Assembly (NCBI GenBank): GCA_958450325.1
Contig: OY288247.1
Span: forward strand, 8,360,429-8,424,428
Reading direction: 5' to 3'
Source: Agrostemma githago
Lineage: Eukaryota; Streptophyta; Magnoliopsida; Caryophyllales; Caryophyllaceae
Length of the DNA: 64,000 nucleotides
The notes below the pieces were generated by a model that was given only the letters and a program-made list of their open reading frames with translations, was not told the origin of the DNA and made no database searches. Below, in pieces: positions 40,650 through 52,973 of this stretch. The translations under genes and the position numbers were made by a program. Every line of letters starts with the position of its first letter. Within the stretch, counting starts at the first letter, position 1.

Positions 40650-40981
40650 AGACATAGGGCTTACAAAATAACCCATGTCTATATTTATAAATAGACATTA
40701 AATAGACATAGGGCGTGTAAAATACCATGTCTATTATTTTTATAGACATGGGTTAATTTTGAAAACCTATGTCAATATAACAATAGACATGGGTTAATTT
40801 TGAAAACCTATGTCTAATATAACAATAGACATGGGTTAACCTATGTCTAATATAACAATAGACATGGGTTATTAGAAAACCTATGTCTATGTTGTAGATG
40901 TCACTCAACTTAACATGGGTCGCGAAACCCATGTCTATTAGAGACCAACGACCCATGTCTATTTGATGATTTGTAGCAGTG
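40650..40981. repeat. CACTA-like terminal array of ATAGACATGGGTT repeats
   Basis: The word AATAGACATGGGTT and its inverse AACCTATGTCTA alternate at least eight times (for example 40,740-40,870), forming palindromic units. The block ends GATTTGTAGCAGTG at 40,981, which on the minus strand is CACTGCTACAAATC, a CACTA-superfamily terminus. No matching left terminus was found, so this appears to be the subterminal end of a truncated element. Confidence 0.65.
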
Positions 40982-41385
40982 AATATACTATTAATTACAG
41001 CTGATAATACATAGGACGCATCTTCTCGCCAATGGCGGGTTTATGTGTAAAACTTTTTTTTTGCCAATTTATATTTTTGAAGACCTGTCATTTCTAATGG
41101 CGGGTTTACTCCTCAAATCGACCTTATATTAGAACCTGCCTCAACCCTATTTTGATAATTAATTTTCATTCCGACACGAACGATAATTAATTTATTTTTA
41201 AACATTATTTTGAAAAAAGACGTATTGAAGGTACAATAGAGGACCAAGATGCCTCCACGACGTACCAACCTTGCAAATGAAAAGAGGTCACGTTCTCTTT
41301 TATATCTCGAAGTCTTTAATTTGTTGGGAAAGAGGGACTTGTGGGAGCAGAAAGGGAAACGTTCTTTTTGCTTAATCAATAGAAT
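40982..41385. other. Short intergenic stretch
   Basis: It has two copies of AATGGCGGGTTTA (about 41,031 and 41,096). I see no gene. Confidence 0.35.
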
Positions 41386-42700
41386 GTGATCGCTTCTAAG
41401 TTCTTATCTTATCCTACTATGCGAGATTTGGGGATTCTTGACTCATTTGTGGTCATGCTAGAATATTTGGGCCTTAAACATCACCTGAAAATGAGGTGCG
41501 TCATCACTTACCGTGCTATTACCCTTGAGTTTATTGCAACTCTTCGGCATTTCCCCGCCAGAGAAGATGAAGTGGAGCACATCACTTTTCGGATGCTCCA
41601 AAAGCCTCGGACTCTTACTTTTGACATGATTCGGAAAGCGCTTCTCATAAGTTCGGATCCCTCACCAATTACATTCACCAAAGCAAAGTTAAATCGGATC
41701 TAGTTGGAGTTAAAAAATCAAGATGTCATTAGCCACGATGATAAGCTATCAAGGATTACACCCAGTCATCCCACTACTCACACGATATTTGGTGTCGATG
41801 TTCACAGCAATTGGAGAACCAACTAAAGTGAACGACACGGTGCGATCTTGGATTTGGGTCATGTCGCCGAGTCAGTTGGAATTCCAGATTGGACAAGAAT
41901 CTTCGTCAAGGCTGTGATGGACCATAAGAAGAAACCAAAGGTTGTGTCGATTCATCAGGGAGGTCTTTTTACATTGATCTATTATTATCTCGATGGTATT
42001 CCCAAGAATGACCGAGATCCCCCAAGTTTGACTATGCATGCTTTGAGGAACGATGCAGTATGATCTTATTCGATTAGAAGAGGTCTGGATGATTTCAAAA
42101 GTCTAGAATGATCCTTTGTTAGTCTATTGGTTAGATAGCGAGATTTCAAAACCCTTGTGATTTCTATTGTCATCCAGACTCAGCAGAGATATTAGGGACA
42201 CAGCTTCCACCTATTAGACAAGATCAACACTTAGTTCAGTAAAAGAGAGGTCAAGGTTCCTCAGGGCCTAGTTGGTTCTTTGTCATGCCCGAATCCCTTA
42301 ACTGCTATCTATCATGCATGACCGTACTCGACAAAAAGTTAGACATAATCAACACAGCCCAAGATTTACAACAAAATATTTTAGATAAGCAGTTCGCTTC
42401 CAACCTTTACTTGAGCAACATGATGCTAAAGCTTCAGATTCGTTGACTAGTGGTGATCTAGAGCCACTCCCCCTTCCATGGGGAGTCTCGATCCTTTTAC
42501 TCTGCTTCGGAGTAGGGAGATCAGAGTTTGGAATCCTGGAGCTGAACTAATCCTTCCTCACAATCACATTGATACTGTACGAGCCGAATTAACCAGGGTC
42601 CGAAAACTAAGGAAGGAGAGGATAAAGAAATTGGAAGATAGAAGAGAAGCTTCGGGTCCCAAAACTAAGTTGGTACGTTCTATCCCTTGTTGCACATAGT
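41386..42700 (+). pseudogene. Athila-like retrotransposon ORF1 relic
   Basis: The first block translates to KFLSYPTMRDLGILDSFVVM, then a CVITYRAITLEFIATLRHF stretch. The pattern Y-x-x-x-T-L-E-F-x-x-x-L and the preceding region match the plant Athila ORF1 family. Downstream fragments in other frames (VVSIHQGGLFTLIYYYLDGI; LRKERIKKLEDRREASG) look like its continuation. Several stops and frameshifts occur. There is no reverse transcriptase in the window, so this is a decayed or nonautonomous copy. Confidence 0.55.
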
Positions 42701-44010
42701 TGTTCATATTTATGTTAGTTTCCTCGTATTTATGTGTTTTGGTATTGGATTAAGTATGCAGGTCATACAGTATTCATTGTTTGCTATGCCATGATAACCA
42801 CTGAGCTGTGACATAGTTCCATAGACCGTGAGAAGAATCTAATAGAGGTACATCCTTACACTTTTTCTCTCGCTCTCTTATTTTGGAACTCGGTTTCTTG
42901 CTTGGGAACTCTCTTGGGAAAAGAGATCTTTTGTTTGGCACATATAATTACCGTCTCTTGACCCCTTGTTGTGATCAGGATTCCACGGGATTCATAACCC
43001 CTTAAATCCATACAATAGCCTTCTCAAAAACACCTAGCCGACTACTCACATATATATCGCATTTCACAAGATTATAGGGGTGGAGGTGACTGTAGAGCAA
43101 GTGTGGGGTACCAGAACGGTCTCTCCAACCATTTCCTTGAGAGTGTGGGTAAGGATGGTATCTTATCATCGCGACTTAGGAATTGGAGTTTGGGCACATG
43201 GTCAGACTTGATTCACCAATAACCGTCCCCTCATTTCATTCCTATTTCCCCTTTCTCTTAGATAAGAGTCATCATTCTTAGCATATTCCATTATTTCGGC
43301 AAAACCGTCATTAGTATACTTATACCTACAATGAGGACATTGTGAACTTTTAAGTGTGTAGTGGGGTAGGGTGTTGTGTACCTTGTACTTGATAATACTG
43401 TGTGTTTTCTTTTGTAGTTTAATCTTTTGGTGTGAAAAAATAATGGTGGCCGAGGACGGAATAAAAATTCGAAAGGGCGTTCTGGGTAAAATGAACAATC
43501 AAGTTGCGAGTCAGCACAAAAAATAGAAAAAGAGACAAATGAAGAAAAAAATTGAAAACTTGCAAAAATACCAAAAATAAGAGTCGATTCTTCCTATGTT
43601 GATTGATTGAGAGTTATAAGAAGAGAGTAATAAGGAGGATTGAAATGGTAGGATAAATTTTTCTTTTGTTTGGAGAAATTTTATTTTGTTTTGTTTTTGG
43701 GTGGTTTTTGCATTATTACGTGGTATGGAGTCTTAATTGGGATAAGACCGATGGTTTTGAAAAGAGCAACTTTGGGATGAGGATTGAGTCTTCATGTCGA
43801 GGGTTTGATAAGTAGGTTTTGTAATTGGGTGTTTACACATCATTTTGACCCTTTCTTATTTTTCTTTCTACTTTATAACAAAGTTGTCTTTCTTAAGGGA
43901 GCCTTTAATGAAGGAAGGGATGTGAGAAAAAATTAATTGATATCACATGCTGGCTATTTGGACTTTGCTTTCTTGTTTTAGTTCTCGAGTTTACTCGGGA
44001 CAAGTAAAGT
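42701..44010 (+). other. Noncoding 3' internal region of the Athila-like relic
   Basis: I see no supported coding frame. A run of mixed low complexity precedes the PPT. Its position between ORF1 and the PPT fits the long untranslated spacer of these elements. Confidence 0.45.
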
Positions 44011-44027
44011 CCAAGTATGGGGTATTT
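44011..44027 (+). other. Polypurine tract of the Athila-like relic
   Basis: CTCGGGACAAGTAAAGTCC precedes AAGTATGGGGTATTT. This resembles the conserved ...GTTTAAGTGTGGGG... PPT of plant Athila elements, and it is followed by TGACATAATT at 44,031. Confidence 0.6.
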
Positions 44028-44030
44028 AAT

Positions 44031-45060
44031 TGACATAATTTATACCCTTCTTTTTAGTTTCGTTTTGTTACGGGGTGGTTTTAATGTTAATTACACACAT
44101 TTAGAGTGTTGTGTAGATTTGCACCCGTTTTGGTGTTTTTGTGTGTTTTACAGCTTATCATATGTATAGCTTGGCTCAGTGTCGTCTATCTTGATTGTGC
44201 TGCCTCTTTTGCCAAAGGATTAGAAGCCATGAGCGACTGGACTTTCGAACCAGACACTTGCGAGTCGAGAAGTTTCGGAAGCATCTTAACCAAGTAGCAG
44301 AGCCTTGGGATGTGTGCGAAGAATAAAGGAGCAAAGCATGCAAGAAAAACCTAAGAAGAAAGAAAAGTGGAAAAGAAAATGAAGTCGAAGACCAGGCTGC
44401 CAAGCGCAAACTGGACGATTCTGGAGTAGTCTGCACTGTGCAGTGGCGCAGTCGGCACAATTCCAGCGCAGTATTCGCATCACTATTGGCGCAGTCTACG
44501 TCGGAACCTTCGTAGCCTGTGGAAATTCACTTAAACCCATATTTCAAGTTTCTAATTCCGCAAATTACGAGCTCTCTCTTTGGTTTCTAATTTCTGACTT
44601 AAGAACCAAGGCCCCAAAAGTGGAATTTCAAAAGTTTATATTTGAAGAATAACATTCTCTCACTAGAAAAAAATCTCCCTCCTCTCTCTAAAAAAACCTC
44701 AAAACCAAAATCCTAATTGACTACCATCACAACCGCAACCACCCTTTTTCCTTCCTATCTTTCAATCATTGCCGGAGATGGAGCTTTTATTAGCTCCATC
44801 TCCGGCCACTCGATCAGTTTACACCTTTGACTGGTCGACCTTACACCGCTTTCCCACTGTTTTTGTGAGAGTGTTTCATGACACACCTTGAAGAGTTGAA
44901 GGAGATGACCGAAAGCTTGAAGAGGTAATTCAGTTGATGAAGGTTTGGAGGAAAAAGATGAAGATGGTTTGATTTTTTGTGAAACCGATGACGATAACCG
45001 ATCGATTCACTTCATGATATGTCGGTTTTTTAAATTAATGATAATGTAGTTTCGGTATTC
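44031..45060 (+). repeat. Putative 3' LTR of the Athila-like relic
   Basis: It starts TGACATAATT after the PPT. The right border is not sharp; I place it near 45,060 only because the sequence changes character there. No second LTR is visible. Confidence 0.4.
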
Positions 45061-45528
45061 TATTTAAAACTTCATTTAACTGAGTCGGGAAATAGAATAG
45101 ATGAAAGTCATAATAGAAATACGGTGGTGATTTGGATATATACGCTAAACATATGGTGGTATTTTGTAAAAAGTAAAATACATGGTGATAATTTGTAAAA
45201 TACGGTAAATACATGGTGGTATTTTGTAATTTATCCGAAGAAGGGTATAATTAGAAAAAGATAAGCAAACTTTTCAACTTACACCTAAAGTATAACGGAA
45301 TAGGTTAGTTTTATGACAAAATTTGGATGAAGGTATCGATTAGAAGTTTAGAACATAAATTCGGTAAGTAGGTATAAATTTTCTGAAAAAAAAAAGAGTA
45401 TTATCGAAGGTATAAGTTATCAACTTACCTGTTTGTTTAGGATATTTGTCGACCAAATCTTCAAAAAAACCCTTAACTGTGTTTAGATTAGTTTCATCTC
45501 TTCTCTTGTCTATCTTAGTCCTATTAGT
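45061..45528. other. Intergenic stretch
   Basis: A short tandem (GGTGGTATTTTGTAA, three imperfect copies at about 45,145-45,230) is the only structure I see. Confidence 0.4.
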
Positions 45529-45530
45529 TA

Positions 45531-46734
45531 CTCCTTCCCATCCATTCAATCCTTTACATAAGGTTTTTAACAACTTTTGAGAAAGGTGGTAAAAGTAAGG
45601 GTATTATTGGTAAATCAAGTGGTGTTATGGGCAAGGACGGATTGAGGGCAAGGCAGCTTGGGCTATAGCCCAAGTAAAGTTTAGGATAAATAAAAATTGT
45701 CATACTTAAGATATGTGAGTTATAGTTGCCTGGTGGTAAATAACATAGTCTCTCAGGCAAATGTCAAGGAATCAAACCCTATTTAATTGCCTTTCTTTTC
45801 AATTGATTTTCTCTCACACCTTTATTTCTTTTCCCATTTTATTAGTTCTCACAATTCAAAGAAATCTAGTTTCATGTTGATATACACATCCATGGGACTT
45901 AAAACTCTACAAAACATTTTAAATATTTTTAATTTCAACTTTCTTCTATTAATTTTATCTTATATTTTCATAACTTTCTCCTATTAGTTATATTTTAGAT
46001 TTTTTTTCCAGTAAAATGTTTTAAATAATTTATCCCAAAATTATTTAGGTATAAGAAACTGAACATTCATATTTTAAATGAGTAACAATGTACTCCTATA
46101 ATTTATAAGAACGATTATAATGTTTTTTATTTATTCCGTACTCCATATTAAAAAATAAAGTAACAAAAATTCGTCTTTAAGTTTTTGGGTGGTGTTGCAA
46201 TATGATACTTTGTATGCGTTGTATTTGTTTAACTTATGAATTTTTGTAGCGGTGCGTTTAGAAAAAAATTCATAGAATGACTTAGCAAACTACTCCGTAA
46301 CATTTGTTTGAAAAAAAAGTCTTGAAACCATAATACTCCGTAGTAAACTAGTAGTACACTTCGAACAAATTTATCATTTACAAAGTTAATGATACTCTAT
46401 CTTATTTACTCTCAAACCGATATTCATAGGGTATTAGGGTTAACACTATATGTCTATATCTCATTTATTTCAAATTTTGAAAAAATAAATAAATAATCTA
46501 CGACTACATTATACTCCGTATAAAATTTAGCCCAAGATTGATCTAGATCCTGGATCCGCCCCTGGTTATGGGTCCACCAAACTTTAAAGTAAGAAAAAAG
46601 GAGTGATATTTTATGTAAATAGATGAAAGATATGAGAATTATAAGGTAAAGTGTTTTGCCAAAAGGGGAATGTAAATAATTGAATAGATTGTCCATTTAT
46701 AATAAGTGTAAAGAATTGAATAGATTGGAGGGAG
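45531..46734. mobile_element. Stowaway-like MITE (about 263 bp without insert), split by a hAT element
   Basis: CTCCTTCCCATCCATTCAAT at 45,531 and the inverse of CTCCCTCCAATCTATTCAAT ending at 46,734 are inverted repeats of about 28 bp, flanked by TA on each side (45,529-30, 46,735-36). The hAT element at 45,632-46,564 lies inside. Confidence 0.8.
45632..46564. mobile_element. hAT-type nonautonomous element, 933 bp
   Basis: The flanks are a perfect 8-bp duplication, GTTATGGG at 45,624-45,631 and 46,565-46,572. The ends are CAAGGACGGATTGAGG and the inverse of CAGGGGCGGATCCAGG, a familiar plant hAT terminus. A second inverted block (TTGGGCTA... and ...TAGCCCAA) lies just inside. No transposase is encoded. 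Confidence 0.9.
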
Positions 46735-46736
46735 TA

Positions 46737-47458
46737 GATGTTTTACACTCTTTAGTTTAGTTTCATTTTTCTCTGGTCTTAGATTACCGACCATCCTTGT
46801 GGATCGACACCTTTTACTTACTCCGTACTTCTTTGCTACGTTCGTATGCCTAGTGAATTGATAGTATTTGGTAGTTACCAATTCTTTGCATGAATGTTGG
46901 ATTAGCTTATTACGACTCGTCGGCAAATCTCACTTCATCAGTGGCAATGTCCACACCCCCTCATTAAAAAGATCTCATTCACTAGTAAACTTTGACTCAT
47001 TGACTTCCATTTTTCGTCCCTTGGATCGACTTCAATTTCCTCTACTATATTAATTTGTTTTGTGTGTGTTTAGTATACATATTGTTTGATTGTGTGTTCA
47101 GTTGGTCACGACAACCCTTCATCACTATCCCAGATAGGGAAGGATTAGATGACACACAAAATAAGAGAGGCAGAAGCTCATGTGAATGGGACTCCCACAC
47201 TACTTCGCTATCCTACCCACCGAGGAATGTGTTTTAGCAACCCCTAGTTGTTTAGGATAGTGAGACTAGGCAACCCAGAACACACGCTAAGAAAAGTGAT
47301 GATGTGGACCCCATTTCTTTTAAGTTAGTTTGATTTCAATTTGTAATAAGTTGGTGTTTGAGCCCCATTTAGAAAAAGATTCATAAAGTTGAGAGCAAAA
47401 ATATTGAAATAAAATGTATAGAAACTTAAAAGAACCCAGCTAACATTCTTTCTTGGTT
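46737..47458. other. Downstream flank of CNGC2
   Basis: This is the 3' side of CNGC2, since that gene is on the minus strand. It should hold the 3' UTR and terminator in its right part. I cannot fix a poly(A) signal. A short patch (about 47,100-47,250) looks like debris of a repeat. Confidence 0.4.
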
Positions 47459-50400
47459 TTAGTCCAGGTGATCATGTGGCCTAATGGACATAAACATAGC
47501 AGCAAACTTAAGCAGCCGCTTCTGATCATCATCTTTCTCAGATGTCATATGAGCCGGTGAACCTTTAGTTCTGTTGACATAACGCCGCCAAGCAAACTGT
47601 ATGTTAACTGCTGCCCAAGTCCTCCAGTTGGAAGAATGATACCTCAAAGTTCGCTTTAGGGTGTTGTTAGCGAATTTGTACCGAAAATGCTCAGTAATGT
47701 ATCGCAGGTCATATGCATCAAGACAAAATGCTTCTGTTGGTTCAAGACAAAAAAAAGTGGCCGAGGATGATGGAAGGCGGTGGATGAATGGTCTCCTTAG
47801 GCACCAAGACAGAAGCTCATCTCCTAAAAAGGCACCTGGCTCTAGAACGTCTGTTGCGATCATTCCTTTGCTAAGGTTTTGACTGCTTTTGATTCGTCCA
47901 TGAGCTAGGAACATCATCCTTTGCACAGGGTCTCCTTCACTCATAATCTAAATCAAAACAGACAGATTATAGCGCGTTATTATTCCGTTACTAGTTATTA
48001 GTTTTTCTCAAAAGACATTATTAAAGTCGAATGATGAAGACTACATGCATCTTCACTTACCTTCTCATCTTTGCAGTAAACTAGTGGTTTGAGTCTGTCA
48101 CAGATGTTGTCAAGTATGAGATCATCAAAACAATCAAATAGAGGAACCTGCAAAGGATATATTACACTAATACTGATCACAGATGTGGTTTAAAAGTAGT
48201 TATTGGTCGATGCAATTTCCGATAAATTCACTATTGATCATATGGAAACCTCTTTCTCTTTTCATCACAAGTAAAATTTGTAATTGATGGGCATGCATGT
48301 CACCTTTTTAAGCAGATCGAGGCAAAGATAGCGTTTGATGTCCCTCCTCAAACCCTGAGGCAGATCTTTGATCAGCTCTATCTCCTGAACCCCACCAGTG
48401 GTTAGCCAGTTCTGGCGCTCATAGTGACAAACTCTATTTCGCAGACGAGAAGGTAATTGTCTTCGCCTCATCCACCATTCCATGTCCCGACATCTCAGCT
48501 GCAGTTTTCTTTTCCTTGCCATTATAGTATGGAGAAACACCTGTGTGGTTTTACCTCCATATTTTTATCTTTAGATTCCGCTACACCAGCGACATCTTTG
48601 AAAGAAAGTAAAAGAATACGAGTAAAAAATAGCATCTGACCTGAATATTTCCAATCAGTAAGGTGAAAAGTAGTAAGCCACCAAGCACAAGGCACATGCA
48701 GAACAACACCTCCGCCCATTGACATGTTGGATCGAGATTATTGCCAAAAGAGCTGACACGAAGCAATGTGAGATGATTAATATGTAAATACTCCCATTTT
48801 TATAAGCTCCTCGAGAAATCATCATAAAGAACATACTACAGTAGCAAACTGATGAGGACATGAAGGAAAGAGCACTTCATGACTTAAAAAACATTGGAAA
48901 GAACACACAACATGGTGTAACACTAAAGATTTTAAGCCAAGTAGAGGGTACGTACATACTATAGTTAACGAGGACTCGAAGCATATTTTTCCAAAACAAC
49001 ATTTGTTCAGCAATGCCAACTTATTAAGGTCATAGGTTTAGGAGGATGCACTTAATCGAGTTATTAACTGAAATCATTGGCTGATACTCATATGAGAACA
49101 ACATATTTGAAAAACATAGAGAATTGGAAGGACCCTTCATTTGAGAAACAAACTAGGGAAGTAATTATAACAATGCAGTTTGGAAGGAGCCTTCATTTGG
49201 GATTCACGGAACAAACCGATGATCATATCATGTTGCTATTGTGATGATAGCGAAGGTACCTGAGCTGGAATAAACCCCAAGAGATAGGATAAAGGATCTT
49301 GATGACGATGGCATTACTGGAAAGGACAGGAAGAGCTTGATCATAAATGCCATAACTGAAAGGACCATCATTATCCAAGCATAAGGAGCGTTGGGTTGTG
49401 GTGGAGTTGATGATACACCTTTCTTTAGTGTCGGCCTTTCGGAAAAACTGGTAGCAGAGACCTTGTGCACATGACAAAGACATGTTGCAATTCCTGTCTT
49501 TACACTGTTGAGCAAGGCATGCTGCAACCCGTTGTATTGCAAGAGCATACCAACACCCTCCAACCACCTGAATGAATGAATTAAAGCCATGCTACTATTT
49601 ACATGATTAATATATGCGTAAATTTTTAGACAGGGTTAAATGGTGAAAGGGAAATACTGAAAGACTTACTTACTTACTAACTTACATACTTACATGAGAT
49701 GCTATTAAGTAAGCAATGAGATTGAGTCCGAAACCCCACCATATTGTTCCAAAAATGTATCCGGTAACCTTTTGCATTCTTCTCATCAAAGATATGATGT
49801 GATACACTTTTGGGAGGAATTGAAGCAGAAAAATAAGCAGGAGTATTGTCACTAAAAACCTTATCTCATCCTGCTTGAGTAAGGCAGGCACAAGTGACCA
49901 GAATACAACCTGAGGAATAGGAAGTATGACATAAAGATCAGACCAGAAGCCTGTAAGAGAACGCAGATAATGAAGCGCTATGGCAGGTGCGTCCCACACG
50001 AGTTTACCGCAACCCACCACCAAGGAGTCCCTTGACACGTATGCAAGCCGAAACTGAAGCCACATGTGGCAGAGGTGTGGCAAGTCGGCACATGTGCGGA
50101 TGACAGTTACTACCACAGCCAGCACTCCGTCCATGTAAAGGCAGGACCCACCTCGCCCAATAGACAGCGTGTAGAAGAAGAGTGGATCAACTGCCAAGGC
50201 CACCGCACGTGCCACCAGAATAACCCTGTTCCATTTCCTCACCGCCTCACTTCTCGGGTCTAGTGACGGCCCCAATAGCCCTTCCCGGGTCGGGTAAAGG
50301 GAGAATGAGGCCTCCCCCTCCCATTCAGGATGTTGCCCCGCCCGGTCGCAGCAGCTCGTTGAGTGGAACGCTGGGACCCCCACCTGCGTGCATGCATAGC

Positions 50401-50500
50401 ATTCCACTGTCACACCACTTCCACTTCCTCTTCTGCTTCTCTCATCCTCTTTCGACTTACTGTTTTCCTCGGAATTTCCAATGCTACCTTTCTGCAGCAT
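47459..50500 (-). CDS. CNGC2: Cyclic nucleotide-gated ion channel 2 (CNGC2/DND1 ortholog), six exons, about 679 aa
   Basis: Exons in order are 50,500-49,694, 49,567-49,260, 48,752-48,641, 48,540-48,304, 48,147-48,061 and 47,947-47,459. All introns are GT/AG and the frame stays open throughout. The N-terminal half has ECYACTQVGVPAFHSTSC (a CNGC2-type cysteine patch), S1 starting near residue 93, LAYVSRDSLVVGCGKLVWD, and the S6-side run LLLFTLLIGNIQ. The pore filter sits at residues 375-377 as G-N-N. The C-linker/CNBD shows RRQLPSRLRNRV, GLRRDIKRYLCLDLL, LILDNICDRLKPLV and the phosphate-binding cassette LGDELLSWCLRRP (about 558-570). An IQ calmodulin-binding motif (NIQFAWRRY, about 632) and the family's terminal FAAMFMSIRPHDHL follow. 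The product is a plasma-membrane cation channel admitting Ca2+; in Arabidopsis CNGC2 works with CNGC4 in immunity, Ca tolerance and flowering. The length is slightly below the Arabidopsis protein, mostly in the N-terminal part. It looks intact and is the only sound host gene here. Confidence 0.95.
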
Positions 50501-50560
50501 TCTGAAGATTCATGATCTAATTGTCATTTACTCTTCACTAACTTAAAAGGAAAATGAGTT
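50501..50560 (-). promoter_or_regulatory. CNGC2 immediate upstream stretch (5' UTR/promoter side)
   Basis: Only 60 bp separate the start codon from a 1.04 kb inverted-repeat element, so the 5' UTR or core promoter must lie in this gap, in the element, or beyond it. No TATA box stands out in the gap. Confidence 0.35.
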
Positions 50561-51599
50561 GGCGCCACCCGGTAACGCTTAATTTGTGCGCCACCCGGAT
50601 TATTATAATAATTTACTTTGTTTTTTTTAGAATTTAAAATTAATTAGTTGTACAAGGGTAGTTTTGGAAATTCAAATTCATAATAAAAATAATTATACTT
50701 AGATTCTCCTTGAAAATAGTCTAATTTGTAGGGACTAATTAACTTAACTTAAATCTCATGAACTATGTATTTGAAATAAAAAAATTCAACAAATTAAGAA
50801 ATACTACAAAAGATTTTATTCTCAGGAAAAAAAAAAAGGCAAAAAAAAAATCAAAGAAATTTAATTTCTCACTTTTTTTTTTTCTAGGTTGATTTTCGGA
50901 GTATAAACATAAAATATGTGCAGAACTATTATCTTGATACTACAAGGACCGTAGATTAATAGTCGGCTTATATCGACACGAATTGATAACATGATATGAG
51001 CCTGACACGTAATTAACGCCTTGAGTTGAGACTTAATAACTCATTATGTAAGTTGATCGACATAACACAAAATTTAATTGAGTCCGGTTTGGGTCGAGAC
51101 TCAAAATACGAATCCGACACGAATAACCTATTTATCAAATTAGTCTAAATTATCATAATTTTTCAATACATAAATATATATATATATATATATATACTTA
51201 CACATTTCATAAACCGCCATGAAATGAAAATCCGACACTAAATTAATGGGTTCAGAATGAGGCTTATTGACTCATTTATGTAAGTAGATCGAAACCTCAA
51301 CATGGAAAGAACACAAAATATAATTGGTCGAGTTTTGGTTGCAGGTTTGTGACGTATTTACATGTGACATAAACCTGAATCGGACACGACTCGATCTATT
51401 TATCAGCATGATATATATGTACGCACTAACATCCGTATAGTCATATTACATGTAAGGAGTATGTGACACAAATTTAATTGAATAGATATAAAATTACATA
51501 CTTACCCTCAAATCTTTCCCATAAAAAAAATCTCAATCTCAATATTTTATTTTATTTTATTATGGTGACGCCCAAATTCGGTGTCACCGTGTGGCGCCC
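50561..51599. mobile_element. Nonautonomous TIR element (1.04 kb) directly upstream of CNGC2
   Basis: The left end GGCGCCACCCGGTAACGC, continuing TTAATTTGTGCGCCACC, pairs with the right end 51,562-51,599 whose complement reads GGCGCCACACGGTGACAC and then CGAATTTGGGCGTCACC. That is about 38 bp with few mismatches. Inside, a block is duplicated (about 50,990-51,140 and 51,220-51,400: GACACG..., ACTCATT.TGTAAGT.GATCGA, CGACACGA). A (TA)n run sits at 51,177-51,197. No target duplication or coding frame is seen, so the superfamily is open. Confidence 0.65.
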
Positions 51600-52822
51600 T
51601 ATCACCATCCAACTTTAAATACTTCCCTATCATCTTACAATAATAATCTCTCCGAGGTTAATTGTCGAGTATAACAATGATTGGCTTAAAAAATGGTTAC
51701 TTTTTCATACTGCAACATTACAGTTTGAAACCAAAAGATGTTTTGGCCCAGTGGTTGAGACTAAGTGCGCGCTTCGTTGAATAAAAAAAAATTACAGTTT
51801 GAGGGAAAAATAAATCTTAAATTCATCTCCCTCCACCACCCCTAAATCCTAACCCTAATTACTCTACAATAAAATATCGATCACCGAATTATAATCCATA
51901 ATGAAGTCGCAAGTATGATTGATTGATTTTAAGAATTGATTTGATAGAGAATTTTAATGAAAAAATGGTTTAGAATAGGAAAAAGTAGTTTTAGAATAGA
52001 AATGAGTAAAAGCGGGAAATTTAGCAAATTGTAGGGAGGGATGAGTAATGTAAAAGTATGAGCAAGTAATTGCGACAGAATTTTTTTTTTTTAAAAAAAA
52101 AATGCAAGAGTAAATTTAAAACCATGTATTGATAGCTTAAAAAGAAAAGATGGAATAAAAAGTAGCTTAGCTCAAAAGAAAAATACAGAAAACTAAACTT
52201 TGGAAAGATATTTATCATAGTATATCCCCTCCATCCCACTAAGATATCCCCACGTGCTGGAAAGATTATTCTAAGAAGGTGATCAGTAGTTTTGATTATT
52301 ACCATGAAATAAACGCATCATGGTACGTTTTCTATCTAAGAAGAGTCCAACAACGATATTTTGCAATGATAAATTAGCTATTACATTTGTCGAAAAATCC
52401 AGTGTTTCATGGATGAAGTAAACACATAGATATCAATTCATATCATATACGGAGTATATGTGTATAAATATATACTTGAAGTTTTTTTCGAGCGACGTAG
52501 TAGTCTCGAACTTTTATAAAACACTGAAATATAAATATTTATCCTAATATTATCCTAATATAAGTAGATAAAAAAATAATATAAAATAAGGTAGGTAAGT
52601 TGAGAAAGTCTTATATGAGTCCGTGGACAAAATGTACTTTTATAGTGAACCTGTCTGAAGAATGAAAAATAAATGAAAAGCTAAGATGACTAAGGAAAAA
52701 GACGTGTCTATGGTCTGTGGATAAACATACCCTAAGAGTTTTATTTATGTTTCACAAACGAATATTTTTTGACCCATCAAGGCATGGAAATATTAGAAAT
52801 GCTTAACCCTTTACTAGAAGAT
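51600..52822. other. AT-rich intergenic region
   Basis: A tRNA-like head (GGCCCAGTGGTTGAGACTAA at about 51,742, then a short A run) may be a truncated SINE. A fragment at about 52,230 (CCCCTCCATCCCACTAAGAT) looks like one end of an old Stowaway element. No gene is supported. Confidence 0.45.
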
Positions 52823-52836
52823 AGGCGATTACTTTT

Positions 52837-52959
52837 TTTTTTTTCCTGATGCCGAGAAAACCCACTTTTTGTTTTGATGTCGAGGGAACCGGCAGCCACT
52901 ACCCACTATCCTTGAACTGATGACCACAAGTTTTAACCACTAGACAACCCCTTACGAAC
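52837..52959 (-). mobile_element. tRNA-derived SINE, 123 bp, with target duplication
   Basis: On the minus strand it has a box A-like GTCTAGTGGTTAAAACTTG, a box B-like CAGTTCAAGGA, a body, and an A-rich tail (poly-T at 52,832-52,844). It is flanked by AGGCGATTACTTTT (52,823-52,836) and AGGTGATTACTTTT (52,960-52,973), a 14-bp duplication with one change. Confidence 0.8.
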
Positions 52960-52973
52960 AGGTGATTACTTTT

